Assembly: GCA_039619475.1 (NCBI GenBank)
Contig: CM077116.1
Coordinates: 384,300,760 to 384,364,759, forward strand
DNA length: 64,000 bases
From: Icerya purchasi
Taxonomy: Eukaryota > Arthropoda > Insecta > Hemiptera > Monophlebidae
Direction of reading: 5' to 3'
Positions 24,286 to 35,712 of the stretch are shown in pieces. Within the stretch, counting starts at the first letter, position 1. Each line of letters opens with the position of its first letter. The notes beneath the pieces were generated by a model that worked only from the letters and a program-made list of their open reading frames with translations, searched no databases and was not told where the DNA came from. The position numbers and the translations under genes were made by a program.

Positions 24286-24575
24286 CCTATCCTAAGTAAA
24301 CTGCGTGAGAGCCATTTAAGATGGTACGGGCATGTATTACGTGCTCAGAAAACCGAAAGTGACTCGTTGCTATCAGTCGCGCATTCATTCCTAGTTTCAG
24401 TCAAAAGACCGACTGGAAGGCCAAGGCGAAGATGGCTCGATGTAATCAATGCGGATCTCATCGAAGCCGGTATCGATTCAGGTCTAGCGGTAAACCGAAA
24501 CAGCTGAAATCAATTTGCACGGCAGACCCTGCACCAACGGGAAATTGCTAACGGTGAAGAAGAAGAAGAAAACGT
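21830..24575 (+). pseudogene. RTE-like LINE, endonuclease and reverse transcriptase, multiply frameshifted
   Basis: Plus-strand blocks in order: ATINVGT*TERSREIAEMFK, VLQETRCKGQKSRDIGDGYK and IISAYAPQSGC then LILCGDLM (endonuclease). These are followed by MAESSDLVIANTFFKKRDSH and TFSSGSNNSQFDFCLV. The RT part has HWKQYFMDQSNEFIQHLEIP, SWKISITIPIFKYKDD, FVRGRDTTDAIF, LLYADDIVLI (catalytic YADD near 23785), NSKYLGSCVQAGSGVSEAVR and the C-terminal LRESHLRWYGHVLRAQ and GRPRRRWLDVINADLIEAG. The wording is that of the RTE-like elements often labelled craniofacial-development-protein-2-like in animal annotation. There are many frameshifts and stops (for example the stop in the first block and in GDLMAT*E). 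A (CAG)10 run sits in the C-terminal frame and a short GAA repeat ends the element. Confidence 0.88.
24251..24280 (+). repeat. (CAG)10 microsatellite inside the RTE-like ORF
   Basis: Ten CAG units. In the local reading frame they give an alanine run between RIKNECIR and VVPILSKLRE, so the repeat grew inside a coding block that is otherwise still recognisable. Confidence 0.92.
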
Positions 24576-24594
24576 GTTTCGTATACTTTGCCGG

Positions 24595-25325
24595 AAAATA
24601 GGTGCATCGAAAAAACAGAGCAACGGGTCCACTTGAAATTTTTCGTTAAATTCGAAAAAAAAACGGCGCCAACTGTGAATGTTTTACACTGTTAAAACAT
24701 GACAAAAGTTTGTGTCACCAAAAAACCTAAGCGCATGCCAAAAGAAAACTCGTAAGAAAATTTATCCGACATCCTTCAACGACTAGAATATGAGCTAAAA
24801 ATGCTAGAAAGAATCATTACACGCAATAAAACACGAACTTTTTAAACCAAGCGCCAATCGATACATTGGAAAACACCAACGTCTCCGAGAATCAAAAAAG
24901 CTCGAAAATCAAAATTCAAATCCAACGCAATGCTCATCGTTATCATCGATATCAATGGAGTTGTGCCGATGGAATTCGGTTCCTGAAGGAGAACAAACTG
25001 AAAATCAACGTTACCATTTAACACTCTGCCAGCAATCTTAAAGGTACGTGTTCGAAAGAAAAGACTGTCCTTTTCAGCGAAATAAGCCGTGGATCCAGCG
25101 CATCAAGACAATAATGCTTTGCCTGTGAAGGAGTTTTTTGCCAAAAACAGAATTTCAGTATTTATTCACTGTGCAACTTTTTCCTATTCCCGGAAGTGTA
25201 ATCGGTGTTAAAAGTATCGAATCAATGGAAGCTGTCAAACAAAAAACGGCATTTGTACTAAAGCTGATATTGAAAGAATTCCAGTACCGCTTCGAAGTAT
25301 GGAGAAAGCGTGTGGCTCGGTAAGT
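24595..25325 (+). pseudogene. mariner transposase relic
   Basis: Across three frames the plus strand reads EQRVHLKFFVKFEKKTAPTV (N-terminal helix-turn-helix region), SDILQRLEYELKMLERIITR (start of the catalytic domain; the Asp of the TGDE-type motif is lost, reading RNKT), NAMLIVIIDINGVVPMEF, HQDNNALPVKEFFAKNRISV (second catalytic Asp kept), and finally SIESMEAVKQKTAFVLKLIL and FQYRFEVWRKRVAR. Order and wording are those of mariner transposases, but a segment between the first two blocks is deleted and there are several stops. No terminal inverted repeats were identified. The next LINE (element B) begins about 35 bases downstream. Confidence 0.82.
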
Positions 25326-25454
25326 AGAATGAAAAGGGAACAGTAAGGTAGAAACCGTTTTTTTTTTTTTTTTTTTTTTATGGGTACGCCAACGAAGAGC
25401 AACAGCCCAATCAGCCAAGGAATCTAAGTAATTGTTCAAAAGGAGAATAACATA

Positions 25455-28400
25455 TTAGATTTCAATCTGGTGCGAGATTGAATGAATAAAAGAAGCTAGA
25501 ATAGGAACAACTGACAAGGAAGGAAATGAGAGAACATAAGAGTCATTGTATGGAGTAGGAAGACGATCCAAAAGCCGAGAATAAAAGAGAGAACGTTCTG
25601 AAGAGAGTGAGGAACATTCGAAGAAGACGTGATTGATATCACACAGAAAAAAGGAGTCCTTTTGGTGAAGAGGGCACCGCGGAGAAGAGACGAGGGAAAA
25701 ACGATAAAGTGACGAAGGAAGAAAGGTATGACCGAAACGAAGACGACATATAGCGGTGATCAGGGGATGACAAAGGGAAGGAAACATGTCGAACCATCTG
25801 GTCAAAGAAGGTAAGGGCTGAACGGAAAGATAAAAGGAATTCGGATTTGAGAAAAGGGAAAAATAAATATCCTTCCATAATCTAAGGTGAAACTGTTTGG
25901 AAATATGATTAATATTGTGAGCGGAAAATTTATGAAGAGGATGTCCATTGGAAGCTCCTGAGCGAGCCAAGGAATCAGCCACCTCATTACCCTCAATTCC
26001 AGCATGGCTAGGAATCCACAATAAATCAATTTGGATCGAACGGAAAGGAATAATTCGTGAATTAGATTGCGAATAAGGAGAATGAAAGGATCAAAAGAGG
26101 GCAACGGTAAGGGAGAAGAGATCGCCTTCAAGACACTTTCAGAGTCAGCTATTAAGAGAAATTTATCCGAGAGGATAGAAGAGGAAGAGATAAAAAGAAT
26201 TGCATGAAGCATGGCAGCAGATTCAACAATAAATATAGAGCAGCAGGAAGGAAGTTTAAAGGATTCGGAGTAGTTGTGAGAAGGAAAAACAAAGGCGGCA
26301 ACAACCCCATCAGCACACTTAGAACCATCAGTAAAAATAACGGAATGATTGGGATATAAAGAACTTAAAACCATGTGAAATTCAGATCTAACTATAGAGT
26401 GAGGAAGGAATTTGGCGGAACTTGACAAATGAAATACGCGAGGAGGATGTAAGAGACTGAAATAATTAAGAGAAAAGTACGGAGATTTATCATAGGAGAA
26501 AATATAAGGAGAAAAATTGGCAAGACGAACAGAAATGAAAGATAAAATTGAAATTCTGTTGGGAGTAAAACGCCTGTTGTGAAAACTAGAGCAATAGGCA
26601 TCTATAATTCTAGAGGAAAAGGAGGGAAGGCGTTTGATTAGGAAACGATAGCCTAGATAGGATCTGCGGATGAACAAAGGGAGTGATTTGGATTCAGAGA
26701 GGATGGCAGGAATTGGAGTAGATTTACGTGCACCCAGACAAAGACGAAGACAGGAATTTAGAATGTGGTCAAGCTTTAACAGAAGAGATTTAGAAGCGTT
26801 GCCGTATATATAGGAACAGTAGTCCAACTTAGAAAGAATAAGAGACTTATACAATAAGGAAAGAATGTAAGGATCACCACCCCACCTGTACGATGAGAGT
26901 GATTTTAAAAGATTAATCCTTTTAAGACAAGAAGTATACAGGCGACTAATATGTTCGTGAAAGGAAAGACGGCCGTTAAGAAGCACACCCAAATAACAGA
27001 AACTCTCCACCAGAGGGACAGGATAATGACTTAAGGTTAGATTGATTGAGGAAGGATTATATGAATGGAAAGTAAAAACCATGGCCGCGGATTTATGAGG
27101 AGAGACAAAAAGATGAATATTGGAAAGAGCATTTTCTATAGTGGCTAATGACCTATTTAGTTCTAAGACAGCATTTGTTAAGTTGCGAGAAGAAGAGTAA
27201 ATAAGGATATCATCAGCATAGAATAGAGACGATGAATTTAATGGAAGAGAAGCAATATGAGAAGTATAGATGTTGAAGAGAGTAGGACTAAGACAGGAAC
27301 CCTGAGGAAGACCACAAAAAACTTTTCTTGAAGTGGAATAACAAGAAGTGGATAGATGTGGAAGAGATTAATAATAAGGGAAACAACACAGTCCGGAAGA
27401 TGCAGTGACAGCATTATATTTCTGAGAGTAGGGAGGTGAACATTGTCAAATGCACTGGAAACATCAATAAAGGCTGCGATAGTAAAATTTTTGTTTATAT
27501 AGGAATTATAAATGTCAGAAAGGAAAACACTAATGCAATCAGGAGGACCAAGACAGGGACGGAAACCGAACATATTATTAGGAATTAAGTTATTGTGTTC
27601 GAGAAACCAGACAAGCCGTTTATTTAACATGCTCTTAAAGAGCTTCCTTAAACAGGGAGCAAGTGAGATAGGACGAAAAGAAGAGGAGTTTTTCTTTGGT
27701 ATGGGTATAACGATAAAGGCATTCCAAGAAGGAGGAGTGGAACAAGAAAGAAGAAAAGAATTATATATACTAAGAAGAGTCTCAAGAGATTGAATAGAGA
27801 GGTTTTTTATAATGAGAAAAGATATACCATCAATACCAGGGGAGGATTTGGAGGACTTACTTAAAGAAGCATGAAGTTCATTAAGACTAAAGCTAGAAGA
27901 TAAAAAGTGAGAAGTAGAATTAATAGAAGGAGAAGGAGAATGAAACTCTTCGAGGCTAGGGACATAGGAAGGAGCTACGGAGTCCATGAATGAAATGAGG
28001 CTATCTTTCGGGATATTAAGATAAGAAGGTCGTTCCGATAAAGGAGTTCTAAACGCTTTAGCCATTTTCCAGACATGAGTCATTGGAGTAGAGCGGGAGA
28101 AAGAAGAACAGAACTTTATCCCAGCGGCTCTTTTTGAGCGTTTAAGAACGAACCTAGCCTTAGCATTAGCTCTTTTATGTGCAAGGAAGTTGGGAAAAGA
28201 AGGACAGGAGCGAAAAGATCTAAAAGTGGAAGTACAGAGATCGAACGCAGACTTGGAATCATTATTCCACCACAGGGATGAAGCATATATAGATCTATTT
28301 TTTAATGAAGAATGGTACGGAGGAGCAGATAAGGAAAGAGCAAAGGAAATAGATTGAGTGAATGACTGATATTGGGATATAGGATTCCTGTCAACATTGA

Positions 28401-29178
28401 TAAAAGGAAGAGATGAATCGACAACACGGCGAAACATCGACCAATCGGTTTTAGGAAGGTACCATTGAGGAGTATGAAGGAGTTCAGGCTGCACAGGAGG
28501 AGAAAAGTTGTTAAGGGATATGATAGTGGGAACATGGTCGCTTCCAAACGTGCCATTTAAGGTTTTCCACGAACAGTTAAAACCGAGGTTAGGAGATGTA
28601 AAGGTTAAGTCAATTGAACTAAACGTAGTTGGATTTCTATAAAAGGTAGAATTATCATTCAGCAAAAAAAGATTATTACGGAGAAAAATGTCTTCAAGAA
28701 TAACACCGTTACTATTATAATTGTAGCAACCCCAAAAAGGAGAACGAGCGTTCCAGTCTCCTCCTATAATAAAAGGGGAAGGAAGCGAATCAAAAAAACC
28801 AGAAAAAGGAAAGTTCCGAAGATCAAAATTAGGAGGAATGTAGACAGAGATAAAGTTAAGAGGACAAGCAGAGTTGTTAGGGATGGAAATATGAACTAAA
28901 TTAGGAAGTAGGGAGGAGGATGAACTGAATAAGCGAATATTGTGAGAATAGAAAAGAATGTCATTTCTAATCAAAACAGCAGCTCCTCCATAGCCATCAT
29001 TTCGACAAGAACTGACTAAGGTGAAACCTTTAAAGTTGATGTCAGAAGAATCCTTTAACCATATCTCAGAGAGCAAAGCCACGCCGATTTTGTGAAAGTC
29101 CAGCAAGCCCTCCAAAGCATCCTTGTTGACTCTAAGACTGCGACAATTCCATTGCAGAATATTAAGTTTGTAAGCCAT
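25455..29178 (-). pseudogene. LINE ORF2: AP endonuclease, reverse transcriptase, RNase H (element B)
   Basis: Three frame segments (29178-27238, about 27365-25802, 26021-25455) join into roughly 1240 codons. Endonuclease blocks: LNILQWNCRSL, LLSEIWL, IGGDWNARSPFWG, FSSIDLTFTSPN and GSDHVPT. RT blocks: FIVIPIPKKNSSSFRPISLA, NMFGFRPCLG, AAFIDVSSAFDNV (motif A Asp), LPQGSCLSPTLFNIY (motif B) and FYADDILIY (motif C). RNase H: IFTDGSK, IVESAAMLHAI, LIADSESVLKAI and IPSHAGIEGNEVADSLARSG, which keep Asp-Glu-Asp-Asp. A cysteine/histidine tail C..HQKDS...CDINHVFFEC follows. Frameshifts lie near 27365 (before motif B) and near 26040 (before the last RNase H block). All catalytic residues I can see are kept. 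Confidence 0.9.
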
Positions 29179-29477
29179 TATGAATATAGATCAGGAGTAA
29201 ATTAAGATAGGCGAAGACATGATAATGAGAGTGAGGGTAGGTAAAAAAATATAATGGGTTAATATAAAAATAATATGACAGGGCTTTAGGGGAACAGGAT
29301 AAAAAAAAAAAAAAAAAAGAAGTAAGAGAATGGAACACATGGAAAGGAAAAATGTACAATTTATAAAGGATGAAAAAGTGTAAAAGAGAAGAAAAAGAGA
29401 GAATAAAAAAACAAAAACAAATAAACAAATATAGTTCAGAATATAACAAAATTTTAAATGTTGTATATGTTAATATA

Positions 29478-30736
29478 TTACAAGGTATGAGGCATAAAAC
29501 TATGGAGCAAAAATTGAAGAGATTTTTCAAGTTCGGATGAAGCTGCAATGTTATGTCTAGCTAAGAGCTGTATAAATGCAGAGGAGAAAGACTCAACTGG
29601 GGAGGAAATTTGCGAGGGCGTCCCATTAAAAGAATCATCAGAAGTAACAAGATCAGCAGAGTTATTCAAATTAATGGCATTAGATTTCAAAGCCCAACCA
29701 TTAGATGGAAAAGGTATGCGATTGGACGGTAGAGACGGAAATTGAGGAGAAGTTTTAGTTTGCGGTTTTTTATTAGATTGACGGTGAAAGTACTGGCCTT
29801 TTATTGGCCTTGGTGCTCTCATCTGAGGAAACATTTTTTCAGATGAAGGATTTGTTAATGAAGAGACTGGATCCCTGGGTTGAGCTGCGGCTCTGTCAGC
29901 GTAAGAAAAGGCTGATGATGCGAAAGATTTACTTTTCATATCGCAAGCTTCTTGGAACGGAATGTTCTCATAGGCCATAATACGTTGTATCTCCTTTTGT
30001 CGAAGCCATTCAGGGCAGCGTCGATCCGAAGAACGATGATCCCCTCTGCAATTTCGGCATACGAGAGCAGAATTAATCGAAGGGCATTCTGAGAATGAAT
30101 GTTTGTCGCTGCAATGAACGCAGAAAGTTGAGGTACTACGACAAAGATTAGAAATATCACCAAAACGATGGCACTTATTACATTGAATAGGAGATCTAAT
30201 ACTGGGCGATACCTGAAAAATTAATCTAAAAATAGAGATATGGGAAGGAAGAACGGAGGAAACAAATTTAATCTCTACCGATCGAGTGGGCAGACGAACA
30301 CCATCCACGTTTTTAGAAATTCTCCTAACTGAAGCAACAGGAATGGAAGAGGAGATACCTTCCATGATATCTTCCTCCGAAAAGGAAGCATGCACATCAG
30401 AAATTGTTCCGAATCGGAAGAAAACATGATTGGGTACGAATGCTTTAAGACTATTTTTCCTCATAAAATCATGTTGATCTAAGAATTTATTAGCCGTAAC
30501 CGCAGAGGGGAATAAAACCGATAAGCGGTTCCCACCTTGTTTTTTGACGTTTAAACATTCCGTAGTTGATTTAAACAGCAACTTAGCTATGGCCAAGGGA
30601 TGTGCATTTGCAATATTTTTTTCGAGATGCTCTAAATATATTAAAAAGGGGCCAGGATGGTCTAACGGAAAGGTAAGTTCTTTATTAATATTATTACTGA
30701 CCATATCGTTGACATCATTATTATTATTATTATTAC

Positions 30737-30791
<55 letters not shown>

Positions 30792-31161
30792 GTTATTGTT
30801 ATTGTTATTGTTATTAGTATTATTATTATTACTATTACCACTATTGTTAGTGTTCTCTTGTGAATTGCTAATATTAAAGTTTTTGATTTGCTTCAAAGGC
30901 ATTAGAATTATTACTATTTTTACTATTATTATTGTTTGCATTATTGTTATTATTGCTATTAATTTTGTTGGGAAGTTTGGATACATCGGACTGTGACAGT
31001 CGCAAATCCTTATTGGGGAATGACGTAACTGGCGAGAGAGGATCAGAAGGTTTGCGTTTCATGGAAACGTCAACTTCCATCAGGGGAAGAGATAACCCCG
31101 TCTTTAACGGTTTAGTATCTTTAGAGGAGACCGCCTGGAGGCCCCCACTAGACGAGCTCAT
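29478..31161 (-). pseudogene. LINE ORF1, zinc-knuckle protein with long polyasparagine tract (element B)
   Basis: The frame from ATG 31161 (MSSSSGGLQAVSSKD) runs into Asn-rich sequence and is lost near 30905; the next frame then continues to 29478. The middle holds an uninterrupted run of more than 20 Asn encoded by the ATT/AAT repeat at 30718-30830. After it come FLIYLEHLEKNIANAHPLAI and FFRFGTISDVHASFSEEDI, similar to element A. Three knuckles follow: CNKCHRFGDISNLC (His replaced by Asp), CVHCSDKHSFSEC and CRNCRGDHRSSDRRC. The Ser/Pro-rich C-terminus is of unknown role. It is expected to bind element RNA. The frameshift lies in repetitive sequence and could be slippage or a read error. Confidence 0.88.
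30718..30830. repeat. (ATT)n microsatellite encoding polyasparagine in ORF1
   Basis: More than 30 ATT units with a few ATTGTT and ATTAGT interruptions. They read AAT/AAC on the minus strand, inside the ORF1 frame. Confidence 0.95.
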
Positions 31162-31199
31162 CGAATACGCAGATAAATAGGTAAATTAGAATAAAATAA

Positions 31200-33780
31200 A
31201 TAAATAATTAAATAAAAAAAAAAAAAATAAACAACTGAAATAAAATAAATAAATAAAAATAAATGAGACGAGTTAACTGTATGAAATAAAATTAATATTA
31301 CAAATCAAAACTGAAACAATAATCGAAATAGAAAGATAAACGGAACGAACTCACCGAATAAATCCTTATCAGCTGTCGAACACGATAAAAGATTAAACAC
31401 GAGAACAAAAGACCGATCCGTACGCACGATGTTCAATAATACTTACGAGATAGCCACTTATTTTTTTTCGTAGTCTCGTTATTTAATAGCCACGCCTTGT
31501 ATTTTCGAAAAAGAAATAAACTGTATTATTTATTTACTTTTTTTTCGAGTCAGAAAAGTCAGCAGCTAAGGATTGCTTAACCTTTGACCGGTTATGGGAT
31601 GACACTTACACAATAGTCAGAAGTAGTTTAATTGGTCTCTTAGACAGTAATCGTTAGCCGGTGTAGAGTTTATGTGTTTGGTCGGTCTATCTCTCTGACA
31701 GTCTTCTTTCGATCTTCCTCCTTGGAGTCTTTCTTCTACTACGGATTTCTAAACTAACAGACGGAAAAATATTGATCATTAAAATACATCCTTAAAGGAA
31801 ATTGAACAATGAAATGAAATAAAAATATGATTATTATTTACTAGTGTTCGTGAATTTCGATTAATTTCGATTTTACCCTTATAACCGAAAAACGCTTGTT
31901 CCAAACGGTACATACGGAATATAAAAGGATTTGCGATTCAACATTTCTAACGTTTATTTTTAATTACAGGACTGTGTTGCATAAAATATCATCAACAACT
32001 CTTAATCTGTATTTTAAGCATTTTCGAAAATGATCTGGTTCATAATTTAGCAGCGAGCCAGCACTGTTTTTCTCGTCTTCGAAACGGAAAGGAAAATGGA
32101 AAATAAACCTAAAATATTCCAAACGAGAGACGTCGAACACAAAACGGCAGTATGAAAATAACCTCTTTAAGAAAAATATAACGGCTATAGAGCCGCTGAC
32201 TCTGCTTTCTGATTGCAATTTAATTCTGCACCAGAAAAGCGAATTCCGCGACAAAAGAACTCCATACAAGAGTGGCCGATGAATTCGAGTCTATTTCGGC
32301 AGTGTTACATTTGTTCGAGAACTACTCCAAAATCCGATTTCAGCGCTAACTGCCTCCCTTCTACTTGCTGGTTAAGCTATATAGCTTTAGACTTTACAAA
32401 ATTATCGTCTCCTCCGCTGGCTTGTATTCCGATCTCCAGCGCTTACTCATCTGTAATTGCCCCCCCCCCACTCTTTCCAGTCATTAAGTAATGATTAATA
32501 CGGTAGTGTGGAAAGAAAATAACAACAACGTAAATAATAAAAACAATGAAAAATATTTAAGAAATAACAGGGAAACGATGGTGAGTCGAGAGAGAAATTT
32601 GCCGGATGAAGTTGAATAGGTCTTCTTCGAAAAATATCATTAATAATACGGTTTAGACTACATTATCCGGAAACCAAATGGATACGTAAAAAACTCCCTA
32701 AAAACTAAGACAATAAATCAAAAACGGCAAATGTGAAACTACACGCCATTCGTTTTTCTCCGGCTTCCTCTTTACTAGTGATGATAATGTCGATGATGAT
32801 GTCGATGATGATGTCGATGATGATGATAGAAAAATGTCGGAAAACTACGGCGAAAGTTAAAAAGATACCGATGAAGAAAAGCAAGAGCAGAAATGAATGA
32901 TAGGTCGAAAGTTGATTACGTCATATTTTACCGAAGTTATGTAACATCGATTATAATCGCGCAAGCAAACCTATAAGCACGTCTGCGTCGCTCTTAGAAC
33001 GCATCCTGTGCTCGATGATGCCGCTTCGAGATATATATTTTTCACACATCTATTTCGTTATTTCCGCTCGATGCTCACGAAAACCTCTCGTTCCGAAGAC
33101 CTGTTTCAGTCATCTGCAAGCATTTTTTGGCGAAAAGTCACAAACGTCTGAGAAAATTATTATATCAGTCACAGAGATTTCTGGAAAAATATTTTGTTTT
33201 TTTTCGCAGTTCAAAATTGTAGCAATATCGGTCAACTATCTAGCGAAAGACGGTGAACAAGGTGAGCGTGCGTCGAATAAAATGAAACACATACAGAATA
33301 TTAGAAATATTTATGAAGCCTAGCCACAAAAAAAATATACGTAGAAAGACATTAAAAATTTAACGGTTTTCCAAATATGCGCGCCATATAGAAGTTATTG
33401 ATCGAGTGTTATCGGTTAACGTTATTTTCCCATAAGTTTACAGATAATTTTGTTCAGTCGATAACGTAGCGCAATAGTGAGGGTGTTGCGTAATAGTGAG
33501 AGTCTTACTATATTTGCACCGTTGCTAAAACGTTTCCACTGAATTTACATTATTTCTAAGAAAATCGGTTCAAACGGAATTTTAAATTATCACACTTTGC
33601 GCCGGATAAACTGGTAGTAATAAAGCCCAAGCTAGAAAAATAATAATTACTGACAAGTTCTAGAACTACGTGCAAAGAAGAAAGCAAACGGAAAATCGCT
33701 TACGCCTTGGAGTTAACTCCAATTCTGATAATGATAACATGAATAAACGAATGGTAAATACATATATATATATATATATA
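31200..33780. other. No gene recognised
   Basis: The first few hundred A-rich bases may be the 5' UTR of element B. The rest has only short overlapping frames, a run of nine C near 32461, and a 12-bp GTCGATGATGAT repeat at 32785-32825. Confidence 0.4.
32785..32825. repeat. 12-bp tandem repeat GTCGATGATGAT
   Basis: About three copies in a row, ending in extra GATGAT. Confidence 0.85.
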
Positions 33781-33789
33781 TACATATAT

Positions 33790-34085
33790 TAGTGGCGGAT
33801 CTATGGAGCGGGAAATAGGGGACATCCCCCCACTAAAGAACCAAAGCCTCTACGAAAAAATTTGTTATAATAGAGAAACTTAATTTATGCTATAAAAGAT
33901 TTGTATGAATTTTAATTATAACTAATATTTAATACCATTTTCTAGCAAAACTATTATTGTTCCTTTTTTATTCTATTTTAAACACAACTGTCGTCGATCT
34001 TCGTTTGCAATTTTTATTTATTTTTAATTTTTATTTTTTAGAATGGAAATGAAAATAGTAGTTCAATGAGAAGTATATACATATA

Positions 34086-34118
<33 letters not shown>

Positions 34119-34454
34119 AATTGCTCATGAACAAAGAATTCGGATTGGATTACTAATAACAATAAAAAAGAAGTAAAGTCTAATAAAAATACTATCTTTC
34201 TTACTATTTCTAAACTACCATTTTAGCTAGCAATTTATAATTTCGTTTTATTTTTTACCTAAAAATAAAACAAAATTTAAATTAAATTATAACAACTATG
34301 TATTTTTAAAACGTTTTTAAATTTCTATAAAGGTCGCTATTTGATTTTCTTTATGAAACAAGGGGTATTTCTCAAATCTACTGCCTACCGTAAAAAGAAT
34401 TACGTAATTATATAATACCCCCCGCCCCCAAATGTCCTTCTGGATCCGTCCCTG
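33790..34454. mobile_element. hAT-like non-autonomous element
   Basis: The left end reads TAGTGGCGGATCTATGG and the reverse complement of the right end reads CAGGGACGGATCCAGAAG. Both are variants of the CAGTGGCGGATCCAG-type end common in insect hAT elements. C-rich sequence follows inside each end (CCCCCCACT; CCCCCGCCCCC). The interior is AT-rich and non-coding. Both flanks are TA repeats (TATATA), so an 8-bp duplication cannot be judged. A (TA)n plus T run lies inside at 34079-34119. Confidence 0.65.
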
Positions 34455-34472
34455 TATATATATATGTATATA

Positions 34473-35712
34473 CTAGCTTTTAACCCGTGACGTTGTCCGC
34501 GGAGAATTATTATTTCAAATAAGCTGTTTCGACGTGAAAACAAATATAAATGAAAGAGATTTTATTATTAAATTATAACTATAAGTTTGTTTTTTTTTTA
34601 TTAGGTATTTACTTCTATATATTTTTTTTATTATTTACTTTTATGTAATTATTTTTGTTTATTTACAATTACAGTAGTAAAATTTTAATTCAACACATTT
34701 TTGAAAACAACGTTTTTCAGACGTTGTCCTGCCAGTGTATATTCATTTACTATTAAATATATATATATATATCTCAAATGGATGGCCTTTATATTACAAT
34801 GAAAAGCTTTGTCGTAAAAAAATCAGTTAAGCGGTTTAAGCGTGAAAAGGTAACAGATAGACAGACAGACAGACAGACAGACACACAGAGTTACTTTCGC
34901 ATTTATAATCTCGGCAGCCCTTTGAGAGGCGTGACACTCAGCGTCTAAAGCTTGCCGTGCATGAGTCTGTTCTAAAATCTCTGAAACCTTTTGAGAGGAG
35001 TGACGCTCGGCATCTAAAATCTGTCTGGTCTGTGTCTGCTCTTGAGATTCCTCAGTTCTAGCTACTTTCGCAGCTCGAAATCTGTTAGAGTTACGCGCTA
35101 GATCAGATTTACGCCTGCGAGGCATATTGACAGTAAAAATAATAAGAATTTTTTTTTTAAAATCAAAATATAATACGTTTATGTAAATGTTTTAAGGAAA
35201 TCTCCGGCCTACTCACTAAGTACCTATATAACTATCGTTATGATTTAATAATAAAACCTCTTTCATTTATATTTATATATTGACGTCGAAACAGCTTACT
35301 TGAAATAATAATTTTCTGCGGACAACGTCGTGGTTAAAAGCTAGGAACGGACGAACGAATGGCGACTATCGAAGATGAACAACACGTTAATAAAAGCTAG
35401 CCAGTAATTTTGTTTACATAAAGAAACGGATTTCTGGCGTTCTGATGTTTCTTAGAATTTCCGAACAAAAACATCTGGCTGAATAAAATAACATACACTA
35501 ACGAACGAATACGTAAGAAATAATAAAATTAATATAATATTTCCAGAATAAAAACTATCCTATGTTCTTTCCTTGACCTCAAACTATCTCCATACAAAAT
35601 TTCATCTAAATCGGTTCAGCGGTTTAAGCGTGAAAAGGTAACAGACAGACAGATAGATAGACAGACAGACAGACAGGCAGAGTTACTTTCGCATTTATAA
35701 TATTAGTAAGGA
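34473..35712 (-). mobile_element. Composite Helitron bounded by A/TC...CTAG/T
   Basis: On the minus strand the right boundary reads A then TCCTTACTAATATTATAAA, and the left boundary reads GGGTTAAAAGCTAG then T. That is the TC 5' end, CTAG 3' end and A/T insertion site of Helitrons. The interior is rearranged. A second, truncated copy of the 5' end (CGCTTAAACCGCTTAA with CTGT repeats) lies at 34836-34898. A plus-oriented copy of the 3' end (CTGCGGACAACGTCGTGG) lies at 35222-35355, forming an inverted repeat of about 110 bases with 34471-34580. A Rep-protein N-terminal fragment lies between. Several Helitron pieces have therefore been stitched together within intact outer ends. Confidence 0.75.
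34899..35125 (-). pseudogene. Helitron protein N-terminal fragment (Rep/helicase precursor)
   Basis: From ATG 35125 the minus strand reads MPRRRKSDLARNSNRFRAAK, then ARTEESQEQTQTRQILDAER and a second repeat EILEQTHARQALDAECHASQ. Tandem E-Q-T-x-A-R...LD.E.HASQR repeats after an MPRRRKS start are, as I recall, typical of the leader of insect Helitron replicase/helicase proteins. The frame then runs straight into Helitron 5'-terminal sequence (the AAATGCGAAAGTAAC region), so coding and terminal DNA have been fused. The Rep and helicase domains are absent. The family assignment rests on the repeat style and the Helitron context. Confidence 0.6.

Larger units (their letters stand above)
25358..31190 (-). 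mobile_element. Near-full-length I-group LINE with two ORFs (element B)
   Basis: On the minus strand the order is 5' region, ORF1 (31161-29478), a 300-base gap, ORF2 (29178-25455), a roughly 75-base 3' UTR and an A-tail (22 T on the plus strand, 25358-25379). Two ORFs with zinc knuckles, AP endonuclease, RT and a C-terminal RNase H place it in the I-group. The 5' end is not exactly located, and no target-site duplication was found. The element is damaged by only about three single-base frameshifts plus one knuckle substitution, so it is the youngest LINE here. Confidence 0.88.

Noticed and set aside
30544..30996. Plus-strand polyleucine protein
   Set aside because: It is the opposite strand of the ORF1 polyasparagine repeat of element B.
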